In this document: positions 11,186-22,762 of the stretch, one piece after another
Numbering within the stretch: position 1 is the first letter of the stretch
Layout of the letters: each line of letters opens with the position of its first letter
Assembly (NCBI RefSeq): GCF_015687175.1
Contig: NZ_JADPQG010000001.1
Span: 1,364,001 to 1,428,000 of the forward strand
From: Reinekea sp. G2M2-21
GTDB lineage: Bacteria; Pseudomonadota; Gammaproteobacteria; Pseudomonadales; Natronospirillaceae
Length of the DNA: 64,000 bases
Reading direction: 5' to 3'
Program-made: the position numbers and the translations under genes
The notes under the pieces: generated by a model
Databases searched by the model: none
What the model was told of the DNA's origin: nothing
The model's input: only the letters and a program-made list of their open reading frames with translations

Positions 11186-13864
11186 CTATTTTTTCTTAGT
11201 GGTGGCTTTGGTTTTCTTTGCTTTGGCTTTTGGCTTAGCTTTTTCCTGAACTGTCCACTTGCCATTATCGAAGTAAGCGGCCCAACCACTGGCTTTGCCA
11301 TCTTCATTTTCTGACATGACATACTGCTCTTTGGTTTTGCGGCTGAAGCGAATAACCGCGGGCAAACCATCAGGGTCGCTGATGGGTGCATCACAGAGGT
11401 AATGGTACTTTTCAGGCAATTCAGCTTTGTGCGGTAATAATTCTGCAACCAAAGGCGGTCGGGTTTCCCGGTTTTTGGGAAACTGACTGGCAGCTAAAAA
11501 CATCCCCGCAGCGCCATCGCGCAGCACATAGGTATCTTCAACTTTTTGACAAGCCAGCTCCGGCATTGGGATTGGGTCCATTTTTGGTGGAGCGGCTTCG
11601 CCATTACGCAACAGTTTACGGGTGTTTTTACAGTCATCGTTGGTACAGCCAAAGTACTTGCCAAACCGACCGCTTTTGAGTTGCATTTCTGCGCCGCATT
11701 TATCGCACTCAAGTGTCGGACCTTCATAACCTTTAAGCTTGAACTCGCCCTGCTCGACTTTAAACCCACTGCACTGAGGGTTGTTGCCGCAAACGTGAAG
11801 CTTACGGTGCTCATCTATCAGATAACTGTCCATCGCTGTCGAACAGATCGGACAACGATCTTTCTGGCGCAACTCATTGACTTCTGCTTCGTCATCGTCG
11901 TCAGCGGAAATGGCTTCATCGCCAGATACCAGATTGAGTGTGCCTTTACAACGCTCTTTCGGAGGCAGGCTATAGCCGGAACACCCCAGAAAAACACCCG
12001 TTGTACCGGTGCGAATCATCATCGGGCGTCCGCAGGTCGGACAGGCAATATCGGTTAACGTCGGCTCATTTGGTTTCATGCCGCCTTCGCTGTCAGGCGC
12101 TTCTGCACTATCCAATTGGTCTAGGAACTGAGTATAAAACTCATTAAGTACGTCCTTCCAATTCTTCTTGCCGTTAGCGACTTCGTCCAGATACTCTTCG
12201 AGTTGTGCCGTGAATTCATAGCGCATCAGGTTGCTGAACGACTGATCAAGGCGTTCCGTAACAATATCGCCCATTTTTTCTGCGTAGAAACGTCTGCTTT
12301 CAAGCTTGACGTAACCCCGCTCCTGGATAGTAGAAATGATACTGGCATAGGTCGATGGCCGACCAATACCCAGCTTCTCTAACTCCTTAACCAACGATGC
12401 TTCGGTGTAACGGGCTGTTGGCTTGGTAAAATGCTGCTTAGGGTCGAGTTTAAGCAACGTCAGTTGATCACCAACTTTAAGATCCGGCAGTTCAACTACA
12501 TCGTCTCGATTTCCGGGACGCATAACCCGCGTAAAGCCATCAAAAACCAATACACGGCCTTTTGCACGCAACTCATAGTTGTTGGTATTGATAATGAGAT
12601 TGGTGCTTTTATATTTAGCTGGCATCATTTGGCAAGCAACGAACCGTTGCCAGATCAACTCATATAAGCGCTGAGCATCACGTTCCATCTCAGTTAATGA
12701 GGTGCTCTTGCGAGTGACGTCGGATGGACGTATCGCTTCATGCGCTTCCTGAGCGCCCTCACGGCTGCCGTAACTGACAGGATCACCTGGCAGGTACTTG
12801 CCGCCGAACTCATTGGCAATGTAGTCTCTCGCCGCATTGACGGCTTCTGCGCTCAGGTTGGTTGAATCGGTACGCATGTAAGTGATATGACCTGCCTCAT
12901 AGAGCCGCTGGGCCATCATCATTGTTTTCTTAACACTGAAACCAAGGCGGGTGCTGGCAGCCTGTTGCAATGTCGAGGTGATGAATGGTGCGGATGGCTT
13001 GGAACTGGTCGGTCGGTCTTCTCGTGCGCTGATCTCATAGTTGGCAGATTGAAGCCTGGCAACGTGTTGATCTGACTCTTCTCGGTTCGTTGGACGATAT
13101 TTCTCTCCCGCACAGCGACTGACTTCAAAACGCACATCGCCTTTTGGCGATTGAGTATCAGCGTGTAAGTCCCAAAATTCTTCCGGAACAAAGGCTCGAA
13201 TTTCACGCTCTCGCTCAACAATCAATTTAACTGCAACGGATTGCACTCGTCCCGCACTTAAACCTCGGGCAACCTTGGCCCACAGTAGAGGTGACACCAT
13301 AAAACCAACGACACGATCCAAAAATCGTCGTGCCTGTTGAGCGTTCACACGGTCTATGTCCAGCTCACCTGGGTGTTCAAAAGCCTCATTAATGGCCTTT
13401 TTGGTAATTTCATTGAATACAACTCGGCGATACTTTTCCGGCATCTGCCCGATGGATTCCTGCAAGTGCCAGGCTATCGCTTCTCCCTCGCGGTCCAAAT
13501 CGGTTGCGAGATAGATGCAATCGGCATCTTTCGCTAGTCGGCGTAGTTCATCAACAACCTTCTCTTTGCCTGGCAATATTTGATAATTCGCGGCCCAATC
13601 GTCGTTTGGGTTGATACCCATCCGATTCACCAATTGCTCCTGAGACTTCTTCTTTTTATAGACGGCTTTTTCTTCTGGTGACATCTTACGCGTTAAGGCA
13701 GCCTGCTTAGCGCGAGCTTTTGGGTCGACAGGTTTGCTTTGACCACTGGTTGGCAGATCACGAATATGACCTACCGAAGACTTCACAATAAAATTGGAGC
13801 CTAAGTATTTATTGATTGTTTTCGCCTTAGCAGGCGATTCGACAATAACCAGTGATTTACCCAT
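11186..13864 (-). CDS. topA: DNA topoisomerase I
   Basis: This type IA topoisomerase relaxes negative supercoils through a transient 5'-phosphotyrosine break. The TOPRIM domain is at the N-terminus ([21 protein letters not shown]; acidic [12 protein letters not shown] around residue 115). The active-site tyrosine lies in [13 protein letters not shown], roughly residue 330. Three C-terminal zinc-ribbon cysteine sets are visible ([15 protein letters not shown] and CDKCGAEM). A very basic Lys/Ala tail ends the 892-aa protein; E. coli TopA is 865. An acidic insert DDDDEAE lies between the first two ribbons. It starts at ATG 13864. Confidence 0.98.
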   Translation of the reverse strand: MGKSLVIVESPAKAKTINKYLGSNFIVKSSVGHIRDLPTSGQSKPVDPKARAKQAALTRKMSPEEKAVYKKKKSQEQLVNRMGINPNDDWAANYQILPGKEKVVDELRRLAKDADCIYLATDLDREGEAIAWHLQESIGQMPEKYRRVVFNEITKKAINEAFEHPGELDIDRVNAQQARRFLDRVVGFMVSPLLWAKVARGLSAGRVQSVAVKLIVEREREIRAFVPEEFWDLHADTQSPKGDVRFEVSRCAGEKYRPTNREESDQHVARLQSANYEISAREDRPTSSKPSAPFITSTLQQAASTRLGFSVKKTMMMAQRLYEAGHITYMRTDSTNLSAEAVNAARDYIANEFGGKYLPGDPVSYGSREGAQEAHEAIRPSDVTRKSTSLTEMERDAQRLYELIWQRFVACQMMPAKYKSTNLIINTNNYELRAKGRVLVFDGFTRVMRPGNRDDVVELPDLKVGDQLTLLKLDPKQHFTKPTARYTEASLVKELEKLGIGRPSTYASIISTIQERGYVKLESRRFYAEKMGDIVTERLDQSFSNLMRYEFTAQLEEYLDEVANGKKNWKDVLNEFYTQFLDQLDSAEAPDSEGGMKPNEPTLTDIACPTCGRPMMIRTGTTGVFLGCSGYSLPPKERCKGTLNLVSGDEAISADDDDEAEVNELRQKDRCPICSTAMDSYLIDEHRKLHVCGNNPQCSGFKVEQGEFKLKGYEGPTLECDKCGAEMQLKSGRFGKYFGCTNDDCKNTRKLLRNGEAAPPKMDPIPMPELACQKVEDTYVLRDGAAGMFLAASQFPKNRETRPPLVAELLPHKAELPEKYHYLCDAPISDPDGLPAVIRFSRKTKEQYVMSENEDGKASGWAAYFDNGKWTVQEKAKPKAKAKKTKATTKKK

Positions 13865-13992
13865 GCGCTATAATTCCGCTTCCAACGTCTTTTTTATATA
13901 AGTAACCTACGTTTGCTTTTTCCGCAAGCCGGATGGGTTATATAGAATTAAAAACTTACGTCAAGTAAGAATTGAAAATCAGGATAAAAGAT

Positions 13993-14694
13993 ATGTCATT
14001 TTGGGCATTTGTAGCCATTTTAGCGATTTTAGGCGTCATGTTTGGTGCTCTGTATATCTCGAAAATTGCGGATACCAGACAAAAAGAAGAGCAACAAAAA
14101 CGCAAACATATCCGTGATCTGCGCAACGACCTGTTGGATATTGATGAAATTATAAACACACTTTTTATCTATGACCGCAATCCAGAATTGATTTCCACAC
14201 TGAGTCGAAAGATGATGAGTTTGATTCAGGAGGGCCTAAAATTATTACCTGGGGATGAGCAATTACTCCGCGATCTCTCGGATATTCAACAAATTGAATC
14301 GAGAGTTGAAGCGCTTCTGGCGGAGCCACAAGAACCTGAAATTCCAACGAGCGATCGTCAAATCTACATACTCAAAAAACATTTTGTGAAAACAATTCGC
14401 TTCATTCGCGAACTTCAATCCGTGGGCGAAATCAATGAACTGGAAGCCAGTCAGCATAAATCTCGTTTAATGAAAAATGCACTTTTGCTTGAAGTGAAAG
14501 CCTATCGAAATCACGGAGAGGATGCTCGGCAGCGAGGTGAAATCAGCAGTGCGGCAAATTACCTAAAACACGCGAAAGAGTTACTGATAAATTCTGATTT
14601 AACATTTGCGGATAAAACAGACCAGATAAAAGCAGTTTCCCGCGAAATTTCAGGACTGTATGTAACCATGCCTGATCATCCGGAAAAAAAATAA
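13993..14694 (+). CDS. Membrane-anchored coiled-coil protein, unknown function
   Basis: I do not recognise this gene. From ATG 13993 it encodes 233 aa: one N-terminal membrane helix (residues 3-22, WAFVAILAILGVMFGALYI) followed by a long hydrophilic, helix-rich and charged region with coiled-coil character. It has no catalytic motif. ATG 13993 is preferred to the upstream TTG 13972 because AGGA stands 8 nt in front of it. It is divergent from topA and convergent with fadBA, whose terminator overlaps its last codons. A small hypothetical gene occupies a similar place between topA and the fad operon in Pseudomonas as I recall it. A cytoplasm-facing scaffold at the inner membrane is the most that can be inferred. 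Confidence 0.8.
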   Translation: MSFWAFVAILAILGVMFGALYISKIADTRQKEEQQKRKHIRDLRNDLLDIDEIINTLFIYDRNPELISTLSRKMMSLIQEGLKLLPGDEQLLRDLSDIQQIESRVEALLAEPQEPEIPTSDRQIYILKKHFVKTIRFIRELQSVGEINELEASQHKSRLMKNALLLEVKAYRNHGEDARQRGEISSAANYLKHAKELLINSDLTFADKTDQIKAVSREISGLYVTMPDHPEKK

Positions 14695-14713
14695 AGCGGC
14701 CGGATGGCCGCTT
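14684..14713 (-). terminator. Terminator of fadBA
   Basis: AAGCGGCC, loop GGAT and GGCCGCTT (14694-14713) form an 8-bp stem. In the minus-strand transcript it is followed by UUAUUUUUUUU (14693-14683). On the plus strand no T-run follows immediately, so it mainly serves fadA. Confidence 0.8.
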
Positions 14714-14733
14714 ATCGAAAAAAACTCTAGAAA

Positions 14734-15924
<1,191 letters not shown>

Positions 15925-18069
15925 TTAACCGTAAAATTTCTGGTTGTTTTTAGCCATTTCGCGAAGTTTGTCAGTCGGCTCATAAAGTTTGCCCAGTGCT
16001 GAATACTTTTCGCAAAGTTCGACGAACTGGGCAGTACCGATATCATCGATATATTTCAGTGCACCGCCGCGGAATGGAGGGAACCCAATACCGTAAACCA
16101 AGCCCATGTCTGCTTCTGCTGGCGTATCGACAATACCGTCTTCTAAACAGCGAACAGTTTCCAGACACATTGGAATCATCAAACGATCAATAATTTCCTG
16201 ATCGTCAAACTCAGATGAGCCTTGTGCCACAGAGGCTACCAACGCATGAGCTTTTTCATCCGATACTTTCTTGGATTTGCCCTTTTTATCCAGGACATAA
16301 GAGTAAAAGCCAACGTTATTTTTCTGGCCGTAACGTTTTTCCTCAAACATGACATCCATTGCAGATTTGAATTCCTGCTTCATGCGATCAGGGAAACCAT
16401 CCGCCATCACCGCTTGCGCATGAACGCCTGTGTCGATGCCCACAACGTCCATCAAATAGGCAGGACCCATCGGCCAGCCGAATTTTTCCATGACCTTGTC
16501 AACAGTTTCAAAGTTAGCGCCATCACGCAACAACGCAGCGAAGCCACCAAAGTATGGGAACAGAATGCGGTTAACCAAAAATCCTGGGCAATCATTTACG
16601 ACGATTGGCGTCTTACCCATTTTTTGGGCATAAGAGACAACGGTCGCAATCGTTTCTTCGGAGGTTTTTTCACCACGGATAACTTCGACTAAAGGCATAC
16701 GATGCACAGGGTTGAAAAAGTGCATACCACAGAAATCTTCGGGTTTTTTCAGTGCAGTCGCGAGTTCAGTGATAGAAATCGTTGAAGTATTTGAAGCCAG
16801 AATAGCCCCTTCTTTTAAATGCCCTTCCGCTTCAGCTAAGACCGCCTTTTTAACATTAACATTTTCAACAACTGCTTCAACGCAAACATCGACATTACCG
16901 AAGTCTCCGTATGACAGAGTTGGACGGATACGATTGAGTGTATCGGCCATGTTGTTGATGTTCATTTTCTTGCGTTCTACAGCTTTCACCAACAACTTAG
17001 ACGCTTCGTCCAAACCTAATTGAATTCCAGACTCATTGATGTCTTTCATCAAAATAGGCGTGCCCTTGTAGGCACTTTGGTAAGCGATACCGCCGCCCAT
17101 AATGCCTGCGCCCAACACAGCCGCCTGGCTAACATCGCGCGAGGATTTGGTGTGTGTCTTAGCAATTTTCTTGATGGTCTGGTCGTTCAGAAAAAGACCA
17201 ATTAAATTTTGAGCCACGGTTGTTTTCGCCAGTTTCGCAAAACCTTTGGCTTCGATGGCAATCGCTTGATCACGTTCAAAGTTAGCGTGTTTCTGGATGG
17301 TTTTAATGGCTTCAACCGGTGCCGGGTAGTTTTTACCCGCTTTGGCAGCAACAAAACCTTTCGCCGTTTCAAACACCATCATGCTCTCAATGGCGTTTAA
17401 TTGCAGTTTGCCTTTCTTTTCCGCGCGACGGTTTTTGTAGTCAAGTTCACCATTAGCGATACGAGTCAGCAGCTTAAAGGCGTCCTCATTAACCTGATCA
17501 GCTTTGGCAACGGCATCGACAGCGCCAACTTTGAAAGCAGCCTCTGCTCTATTTTCCGTGCCGCCCGCAATCCATTCGATTGCGTTGTCTGCACCGATGA
17601 CACGTGACAAGCGAACAGTTCCACCGAAGCCCGGATACAAACCTAACTTAACTTCCGGCAAGCCGACTTTGGCTTTTTCAGACATAACCCGGTAGTCACA
17701 CGACAGTGCCATCTCCATACCGCCACCAAGGCAGATACCATTAATTGCAACGACTGTCGGGAAAGGAAGATCTTCGAAAGCACTGAAAATTTCATTTGCC
17801 TTCAGAACATCCGCAACAATGTCCTCTTCGGACTGTTCAAACCACTGCAGGAATTCAGTGATATCAGCTCCCACGATAAAGGAATCTTTGCCACTGGTGA
17901 CTAACAATCCTTTCACGTCAGATTTGGCTAACACTTCCGTTGCTTCAGAAAGCTCCGCGAGTGTTGCCTGATCAAATTTATTGACAGATTCGCCTTCAAG
18001 GTTAAATACCAATTCAGCTAAACCACCATCTCGAGCTTTTACGGTTACGCCTTTGCCCTGGTAGATCAT
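15925..18069 (-). CDS. fadB: Multifunctional fatty-acid oxidation subunit alpha
   Basis: FadB combines enoyl-CoA hydratase/isomerase and 3-hydroxyacyl-CoA dehydrogenase. The crotonase domain (residues 1-190) has the catalytic region [18 protein letters not shown] and [18 protein letters not shown] with both expected glutamates. The NAD-binding fold starts around residue 315 ([15 protein letters not shown]), and the dehydrogenase histidine is in [18 protein letters not shown]. The C-terminal helical domain is complete. The length of 714 aa equals the family (715-729). The start ATG 18069 has GGAG 7-8 nt upstream. It is the first gene of the operon, with tandem PsrA-type boxes about 120 nt upstream. 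Confidence 0.97.
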   Translation of the reverse strand: MIYQGKGVTVKARDGGLAELVFNLEGESVNKFDQATLAELSEATEVLAKSDVKGLLVTSGKDSFIVGADITEFLQWFEQSEEDIVADVLKANEIFSAFEDLPFPTVVAINGICLGGGMEMALSCDYRVMSEKAKVGLPEVKLGLYPGFGGTVRLSRVIGADNAIEWIAGGTENRAEAAFKVGAVDAVAKADQVNEDAFKLLTRIANGELDYKNRRAEKKGKLQLNAIESMMVFETAKGFVAAKAGKNYPAPVEAIKTIQKHANFERDQAIAIEAKGFAKLAKTTVAQNLIGLFLNDQTIKKIAKTHTKSSRDVSQAAVLGAGIMGGGIAYQSAYKGTPILMKDINESGIQLGLDEASKLLVKAVERKKMNINNMADTLNRIRPTLSYGDFGNVDVCVEAVVENVNVKKAVLAEAEGHLKEGAILASNTSTISITELATALKKPEDFCGMHFFNPVHRMPLVEVIRGEKTSEETIATVVSYAQKMGKTPIVVNDCPGFLVNRILFPYFGGFAALLRDGANFETVDKVMEKFGWPMGPAYLMDVVGIDTGVHAQAVMADGFPDRMKQEFKSAMDVMFEEKRYGQKNNVGFYSYVLDKKGKSKKVSDEKAHALVASVAQGSSEFDDQEIIDRLMIPMCLETVRCLEDGIVDTPAEADMGLVYGIGFPPFRGGALKYIDDIGTAQFVELCEKYSALGKLYEPTDKLREMAKNNQKFYG

Positions 18070-18187
18070 GTAATGTCTCCATTATTGTCGTTGTTCGGAC
18101 ACCTGTGTTTGATTGCACTGCGTATTTTAGCGTTGTTGTCATCAATCTGCGGTTTTAACCGTTAATGATCGCCAAAGCAGGCAAAAT

Positions 18188-18214
18188 CAAACACCAGTTT
18201 CAAACGATTGTTTG
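18188..18214. promoter_or_regulatory. Two tandem PsrA-type operator boxes upstream of fadBA
   Basis: Box 1 is CAAAC-ACCA-GTTTC (18188-18201) and box 2 is CAAAC-GATT-GTTTG (18201-18214). Both fit the published Pseudomonas PsrA motif [G/C]AAAC-N(2-4)-GTTT[G/C] and share one base. They lie 119-145 nt upstream of the fadB start. PsrA is a TetR-type fatty-acid-responsive repressor of fadBA in Pseudomonas. Its gene is not in this window, so the link is inference from motif and context. Confidence 0.6.
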
Positions 18215-18383
18215 ATTTGTGAAATACAATAGCCAGAACTTGACGCATGTCAACAGTTTAAAGTGAGTGACAGACCGTTAACTGAGCCATCAATGCGCCT
18301 GCTGAGCGGGATTGCGCGGTTTATTTGCCAAAGGAAGGAATTGTAAAACGAGAGATTGGAGGGCTATGGACACCTCTAACGAA

Positions 18384-18412
18384 CGCGGTCTCTAGTGATT
18401 TTGGAGACCGCG
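18384..18412. repeat. 9-bp perfect inverted repeat downstream of the 18442 gene
   Basis: CGCGGTCTC (18384-18392) and GAGACCGCG (18404-18412) enclose an 11-nt loop. It lies 30 nt after the stop of the minus-strand gene at 18442. No U-tract follows on that strand, so it is at best a non-canonical terminator or RNA-stabilising hairpin. The rest of the 372-nt gap 18070-18441 holds only the PsrA-type boxes. Confidence 0.55.
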
Positions 18413-18441
18413 CACAGGGTATTTCATTACGAGAACCGTTA

Positions 18442-18951
18442 TCAGGCCGTAATCAACTCTTTTCTGAAGCCAATAGCGATGTCTTTGAGCCAATGTGTCA
18501 ATTTATCGAAGGTCACCGCGACGTCTTTCTCGTCCCAACATAGCGACACCGCATCTTTCGAAAGAGAGATCACAGAAATGCTATCAGGAAGTTGCGTCAC
18601 AAATTCCGCTAAGTAGGCATAGTGCTCCGCAGATAGGTGGCGACGTAAATCCCAGGTCCAACCAGAAGGCAGATAAGCCCCCGACTCCCCTGTAGTTCTG
18701 AGCAGGATAAATTCAGGAGCCTCGCCATCAACCAATCGCAGCCCTATTTGATAAAGGGTTACGATTTGCTGTTTTTGATTGACGCGACCAAACTCACTGG
18801 TATCTGGGACCCTTAAGCTTGTGACGCGAAACCCTCTGGTGAGCGCTTCTGAACGCAGTTTGGCCAGGAATTGGTCCCGTGGTGACGGCTTTAACCATAA
18901 GAATGCACCGGCGACGATCAGGATGGGTAGAATGACGAACAGTGCATTCAT
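18442..18951 (-). CDS. Hypothetical protein with one N-terminal membrane helix
   Basis: I do not recognise a named family. The 169-aa product begins with a membrane helix (residues 3-20, ALFVILPILIVAGAFLWL). A soluble alpha/beta domain follows, containing RTTGESGAYLPSGWTWDL and a Trp/Asp-rich C-terminal half. It has no cysteine pairs, lipobox or catalytic signature. It is the second gene of a two-gene minus-strand unit, 8 nt after the 18960 gene. Small hypotheticals occupy the same place between fadBA and uup in Pseudomonas as I recall it, which suggests vertical inheritance rather than recent acquisition. Confidence 0.75.
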   Translation of the reverse strand: MNALFVILPILIVAGAFLWLKPSPRDQFLAKLRSEALTRGFRVTSLRVPDTSEFGRVNQKQQIVTLYQIGLRLVDGEAPEFILLRTTGESGAYLPSGWTWDLRRHLSAEHYAYLAEFVTQLPDSISVISLSKDAVSLCWDEKDVAVTFDKLTHWLKDIAIGFRKELITA

Positions 18952-18959
18952 GGCTTTCT

Positions 18960-19673
18960 CTACTTATTCGGCAATTCAAATTCTTTTAAAGACGTGGTCT
19001 CATTTAAGAATTTACTTTTTATTTTGTTCAGTTGCGTTTCTAAGGAGTAAGAGACGCTGGAGGACAGCGTAAAGAAACTTAATAAGGCCTTCAGGTTTGA
19101 GTCGCCCTCACAGGCACTGTGTACTCGTTGCCACACGGCCTGATTAACCAGTTGCAGTTCGCGGTTTAGGGCAACCAGCCCATCCAAATCCCAATCTGCT
19201 TCTTTATGGTCTTTCATATTGAAATATTGTCGCAACAAATAGGTCCCGGCCGTCCGCACTATAAATTCATCCTGGCTGGAGAACGGTAAATGTGTAAACG
19301 CCATTGGTTTGAGATTGGCAAGAATAGGACAATCGCTGTTGGCCATGACCAAACCCATTAATGAGCGTAAACCTTCTTCCAGACCAGTGACTTTGCGATA
19401 TTCACGTTCATGCGATTTAACAATGACTTCAACTTTAGTGAAACCGGGCAATTTGCGGAAATCTTCAACGATGGGTTGCATGTCCAACGCAGCCGGGCAA
19501 TGACTGTGCTCAGAACGTTTCAATGGGCAGTTAGAACATTGGCAGTATTCTAACTTAGTCCATGATGCAGGCGTCTTTGAATGGGGGTTATGCTGTTTAT
19601 CCGTAGCAGAGGCAGTTTCAAAAGTCAGTTCTGTGCCATCTTCTAGAAATTTAAACAGATACGTTATGCTCAT
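18960..19673 (-). CDS. Conserved-type hypothetical protein with an N-terminal Cys cluster
   Basis: This 237-aa soluble protein has no recognised function. Its notable feature is a Cys/His cluster at residues 44-61 (YCQCSNCPLKRSEHSHCP) with four cysteines, likely a metal site, near the start of an otherwise helical protein. It starts with a beta-rich segment MSITYLFKFLEDGTEL. No signal peptide is visible, so it is probably cytoplasmic. It lies 21 nt downstream of uup and 8 nt upstream of the membrane-helix protein at 18442, so all three may share a transcript. The metal-binding idea comes from spacing only. Confidence 0.75.
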   Translation of the reverse strand: MSITYLFKFLEDGTELTFETASATDKQHNPHSKTPASWTKLEYCQCSNCPLKRSEHSHCPAALDMQPIVEDFRKLPGFTKVEVIVKSHEREYRKVTGLEEGLRSLMGLVMANSDCPILANLKPMAFTHLPFSSQDEFIVRTAGTYLLRQYFNMKDHKEADWDLDGLVALNRELQLVNQAVWQRVHSACEGDSNLKALLSFFTLSSSVSYSLETQLNKIKSKFLNETTSLKEFELPNK

Positions 19674-19694
19674 TTATTGCTCCGTAAAATTAAA

Positions 19695-21581
19695 TCAATC
19701 TACCTTGCTTTCGAGTTCCGCCCAGCGGTCGTAGGCTAGATTCAATTCAGTTTGTAATGATTGAAGTTGCTCAAGAACATGACCAGTTTGCTCAGCTGGG
19801 GCATTGTAAAAGTCCGGTGAAGAGACTTCTGCTTCTAAAGTCTCAATTTTCAATTCTAGCTCTTCAATTCTAGCAGGCATCTGATCGAACTCACGTTGGT
19901 CTTTATAACTGAGCTTCTTAGACTTGACCGGTACAGCTTTCGCCTCAGGAATTGCGGCGTCCTCTTCTTTTTTGACCGCTTTAATCCGCTCACCCGGCCA
20001 AATGCCGCCCTGTGCTTTCCAATCTTCATAGCCACCGGGATAGACTCGTATTGCCCCGTCGCCTTCAAACGCCCATGACTTAGTAGCCAGTTGATCGATA
20101 AAGTAACGATCATGACTAACCAACAATACTGTGCCACTGAAATCAGACAGCCGGTCGATCAACAATTCCAGGGTGTCCATGTCCAAGTCATTAGTCGGTT
20201 CGTCCATGATCAAGAGGTTAGCTGACTGACTGAACAGCCGCGCCAGTAACAGTCGATTGGTTTCACCGCCGCTTAGTTGGCGAACTTTCATGTGGCAACG
20301 CTCTGGTGCAAAAAGAAAGTCTTCCAGATAACTGATGACGTGACGGCTTTTACCGCCAACGTCGATAAATTCACGCCCTTCTGCGACGGAATCCATCAGT
20401 GTCTTTTCTGGGTCCAAAGCCATCCGTGCTTGGTCAAAATAGGCAATATCAAGCTTGGTGCCCTGCTGTACGGTGCCAGTTTGTGGCTCTAACTGACCTA
20501 GCATTATTTTTAACAGAGTCGATTTCCCGATGCCGTTAGGCCCGAGTAAGGCGATGCGTTCGCCCCTGACAACCAATTCACTGAAACGATCAACGATAGT
20601 CTGCTCTTGGTAGGCAAAGGAAACGTTATCCAGTTCCACGACCTTTTTGCCACTCAACTGTTGGCTGCTGATGTCAAATTTAGCGGTGCCCTGCTGGTTA
20701 CGACGGCCAGCCAGTTCAGTCCTCATCGCTTTTAAGGCACGAACCCGACCTTCATTTCGCGTTCGTCTCGCCTTAATACCCTGTCGGATCCAGGCTTCTT
20801 CCTGTGCCAGCACCTTATTCTGTTGTGCACGCTGGCTTGCTTCAACTTCAAGCGCTTGCTCTTTGGCAATAAGATAAGCTTCATACGGCGCCGGATAGGA
20901 GCTGACGGCCCCACGATCCAGATCAATGATACGTGTTGCCAGGCGATCAATAAACGAGCGGTCATGCGAAACAAATATCAGGGTGCCACTGTAGCCAAGT
21001 AACAATTCTTCGAGCCACTCCACCATTTTGATGTCCAGATGGTTGGTTGGTTCATCCAGTACCAGAATATCAGGCTCTCCGACTAAAGCTCTGGCCAGCA
21101 ACACGCGACGACGCCAGCCGCCGGATAAACTGCCAAATTGAGCATTCTCATCCAGGGATAAACGAGTGGTTATTGAAAGCGCCTTAGTTTGAAAATGCCA
21201 ACCATCGCCTTCCTCGATCAGATGACTTAATCGGGTCATTTCATCCAGATCCGGGGCTTGCTGAAGAGCAAGTTGCTGATATTTAATCAACGCTTCACCG
21301 ACAACTCCAACGCCACTGAGAACTACATCCATCACCGAGCGCTCATCACCTTCGGGCAATTCTTGCTGTAAGTGGCCTATTTTGAGGCCCTGTGCGTATT
21401 TAATGACCCCCGAGTCAGGATGATATTCTTCTAGAATGAGCTTTAATAAGGTAGATTTGCCAGCGCCATTTCGCCCAACCAGGGCTAAGCGTTCTCCTTT
21501 TTCAATAATGAATGAACAATGATCCAATAATGGGGCTGCCCCAAGGGCGAAATGTACTTGATCGAAGATTATTTGACTCAT
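19695..21581 (-). CDS. uup: ABC-F family ATPase Uup
   Basis: Uup is a soluble ABC-F protein with two fused nucleotide-binding domains, thought to act on ribosomes or DNA rather than in transport. Walker A motifs are GRNGAGKST (about residue 37) and GPNGIGKST (about 350). ABC signatures are LSGGWRRRVLLARAL and LSGGETNRLLLARL. Walker B motifs are LVLDEPTNHLD and LIMDEPTNDLD. Between the domains lies the charged linker arm (about 230-300). The last ~90 residues form the coiled-coil C-terminal domain that distinguishes Uup. The length of 628 aa agrees with the 635-aa E. coli protein. It starts at ATG 21581, divergent from the RND pair. Confidence 0.95.
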   Translation of the reverse strand: MSQIIFDQVHFALGAAPLLDHCSFIIEKGERLALVGRNGAGKSTLLKLILEEYHPDSGVIKYAQGLKIGHLQQELPEGDERSVMDVVLSGVGVVGEALIKYQQLALQQAPDLDEMTRLSHLIEEGDGWHFQTKALSITTRLSLDENAQFGSLSGGWRRRVLLARALVGEPDILVLDEPTNHLDIKMVEWLEELLLGYSGTLIFVSHDRSFIDRLATRIIDLDRGAVSSYPAPYEAYLIAKEQALEVEASQRAQQNKVLAQEEAWIRQGIKARRTRNEGRVRALKAMRTELAGRRNQQGTAKFDISSQQLSGKKVVELDNVSFAYQEQTIVDRFSELVVRGERIALLGPNGIGKSTLLKIMLGQLEPQTGTVQQGTKLDIAYFDQARMALDPEKTLMDSVAEGREFIDVGGKSRHVISYLEDFLFAPERCHMKVRQLSGGETNRLLLARLFSQSANLLIMDEPTNDLDMDTLELLIDRLSDFSGTVLLVSHDRYFIDQLATKSWAFEGDGAIRVYPGGYEDWKAQGGIWPGERIKAVKKEEDAAIPEAKAVPVKSKKLSYKDQREFDQMPARIEELELKIETLEAEVSSPDFYNAPAEQTGHVLEQLQSLQTELNLAYDRWAELESKVD

Positions 21582-21592
21582 AAGGACTGACT

Positions 21593-21611
21593 TTTGGCAC
21601 TCGCTGCCAAA
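21593..21611. promoter_or_regulatory. Inverted repeat in the uup/RND divergent gap
   Basis: TTTGGCA (21593-21599), a 5-nt spacer and TGCCAAA (21605-21611) form a symmetric site in the 78-nt divergent gap. It begins 12 nt upstream of the uup start. It has the look of a dimeric repressor operator, but no regulator gene is adjacent. The interpretation is inference. Confidence 0.4.
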
Positions 21612-21659
21612 GTGGTTACCAATTAGTGTGTCGCGCGATTTTAAACTGAGGTGAGATTT

Positions 21660-22751
21660 GTGTCTAAAAATAGATTTGCCGGACCGGCAATTGCGATCAT
21701 TATCGTTGTTCTTTTCGTCGTTTGGATGGCTTCAGGTTCCGACGACAATCAAGCACAGCTTAACTCAAATCCACAACCGGCCAAGTCTCTAATAGCCACG
21801 GTTCAGGTCGTCCCCAGTGAATCCCGTTGGGTCAACCAGTCTTTGAAAATCAACGGCATCACTGAAGCCAAGCGCTCAGTGACTGTTCGATCTGAAGCAA
21901 ATGGTAAAGTTGTCCGTTTATTAAAAGAACAGGGGCAGATCATCAAAAAAGGCGATGTAATTGCCGAACTCGATCAACAAGACATACCTGCTCGCCTGAA
22001 ACAAGCGAAAGCTTTTGTCGATCAAACCCGACTAGAATATGAAGGTGCACAAAAACTGAAGGGACAGGGACTGCAGAATGAAGTGCAACTGGCCGGTGCG
22101 CTGACCAACTATGAACAGGCCAAAGCCCAATTGGCGGGCTTGGAACTGCAGCAGGCTAATACCGCCATTCGGGCACCTTTCAATGGCCAGATTGAAAATA
22201 TGAATCTCGAGTTGGGCAGCTTTATACGCCAAGGCGACGCCATCGCTGAAATATATGATTACAGTGAACTTAAGTTCGTAGGTGCTGTTTCGGAGAAAGA
22301 CATCAGCTCGCTGAAATTGGGACAAACCGCCACCGTTGAACTGATCAACGGTGAACTCGCTCCAGCAAAAATCAGTTATATTGGCTCAGTGACGAATGCC
22401 GCCACGCGCACATTTTCAGTCGAATTACGGTTGAACCCAGTAAATAGAAATGTATCGGGAGTGACATCGGTAGCTACTATTGATCTTGAACGCGACCAGG
22501 GGCACTTTATCAGCCCTGCTTTGCTGTATATAAACGAAGCTGGAGTCATGGGCCTGAAAACGTTAGACCAATCTAACCAAGTTATATTCAACGAAGTTCA
22601 CATCATGCATTCAGAAACCGAAGGCGTCTGGGTTGGAGGCTTGCCTGAAAAAGCGAATATAATTGTTGTTGGTCAGGGATTCGTGAACATTGGCGATGAA
22701 ACCAATCCGACGTTTAACGAATTTGACAGCACCATCGCTGTCGGCCTGTAA
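21660..22751 (+). CDS. RND efflux periplasmic adaptor subunit
   Basis: This membrane-fusion protein links an RND pump to an outer-membrane channel. GTG 21660 is favoured over GTG 21651 because GAGG sits 8 nt before it, giving 363 aa. It has an N-terminal membrane anchor (AIAIIIVVLFVVWMA) and a lipoyl-like half (VRSEANGKVVRLLKEQGQIIKKGDVIAELDQQDI). A helical hairpin (about 100-150) follows, then the second lipoyl half (IRAPFNGQIENMNLELGSFIRQGDAIAEI) and a beta-barrel domain. The permease gene follows after 11 nt. No outer-membrane channel gene is nearby, so a TolC-like partner elsewhere is likely. The substrate cannot be read from the sequence. Confidence 0.92.
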   Translation: MSKNRFAGPAIAIIIVVLFVVWMASGSDDNQAQLNSNPQPAKSLIATVQVVPSESRWVNQSLKINGITEAKRSVTVRSEANGKVVRLLKEQGQIIKKGDVIAELDQQDIPARLKQAKAFVDQTRLEYEGAQKLKGQGLQNEVQLAGALTNYEQAKAQLAGLELQQANTAIRAPFNGQIENMNLELGSFIRQGDAIAEIYDYSELKFVGAVSEKDISSLKLGQTATVELINGELAPAKISYIGSVTNAATRTFSVELRLNPVNRNVSGVTSVATIDLERDQGHFISPALLYINEAGVMGLKTLDQSNQVIFNEVHIMHSETEGVWVGGLPEKANIIVVGQGFVNIGDETNPTFNEFDSTIAVGL

Positions 22752-22762
22752 GGAGCCTTAAC

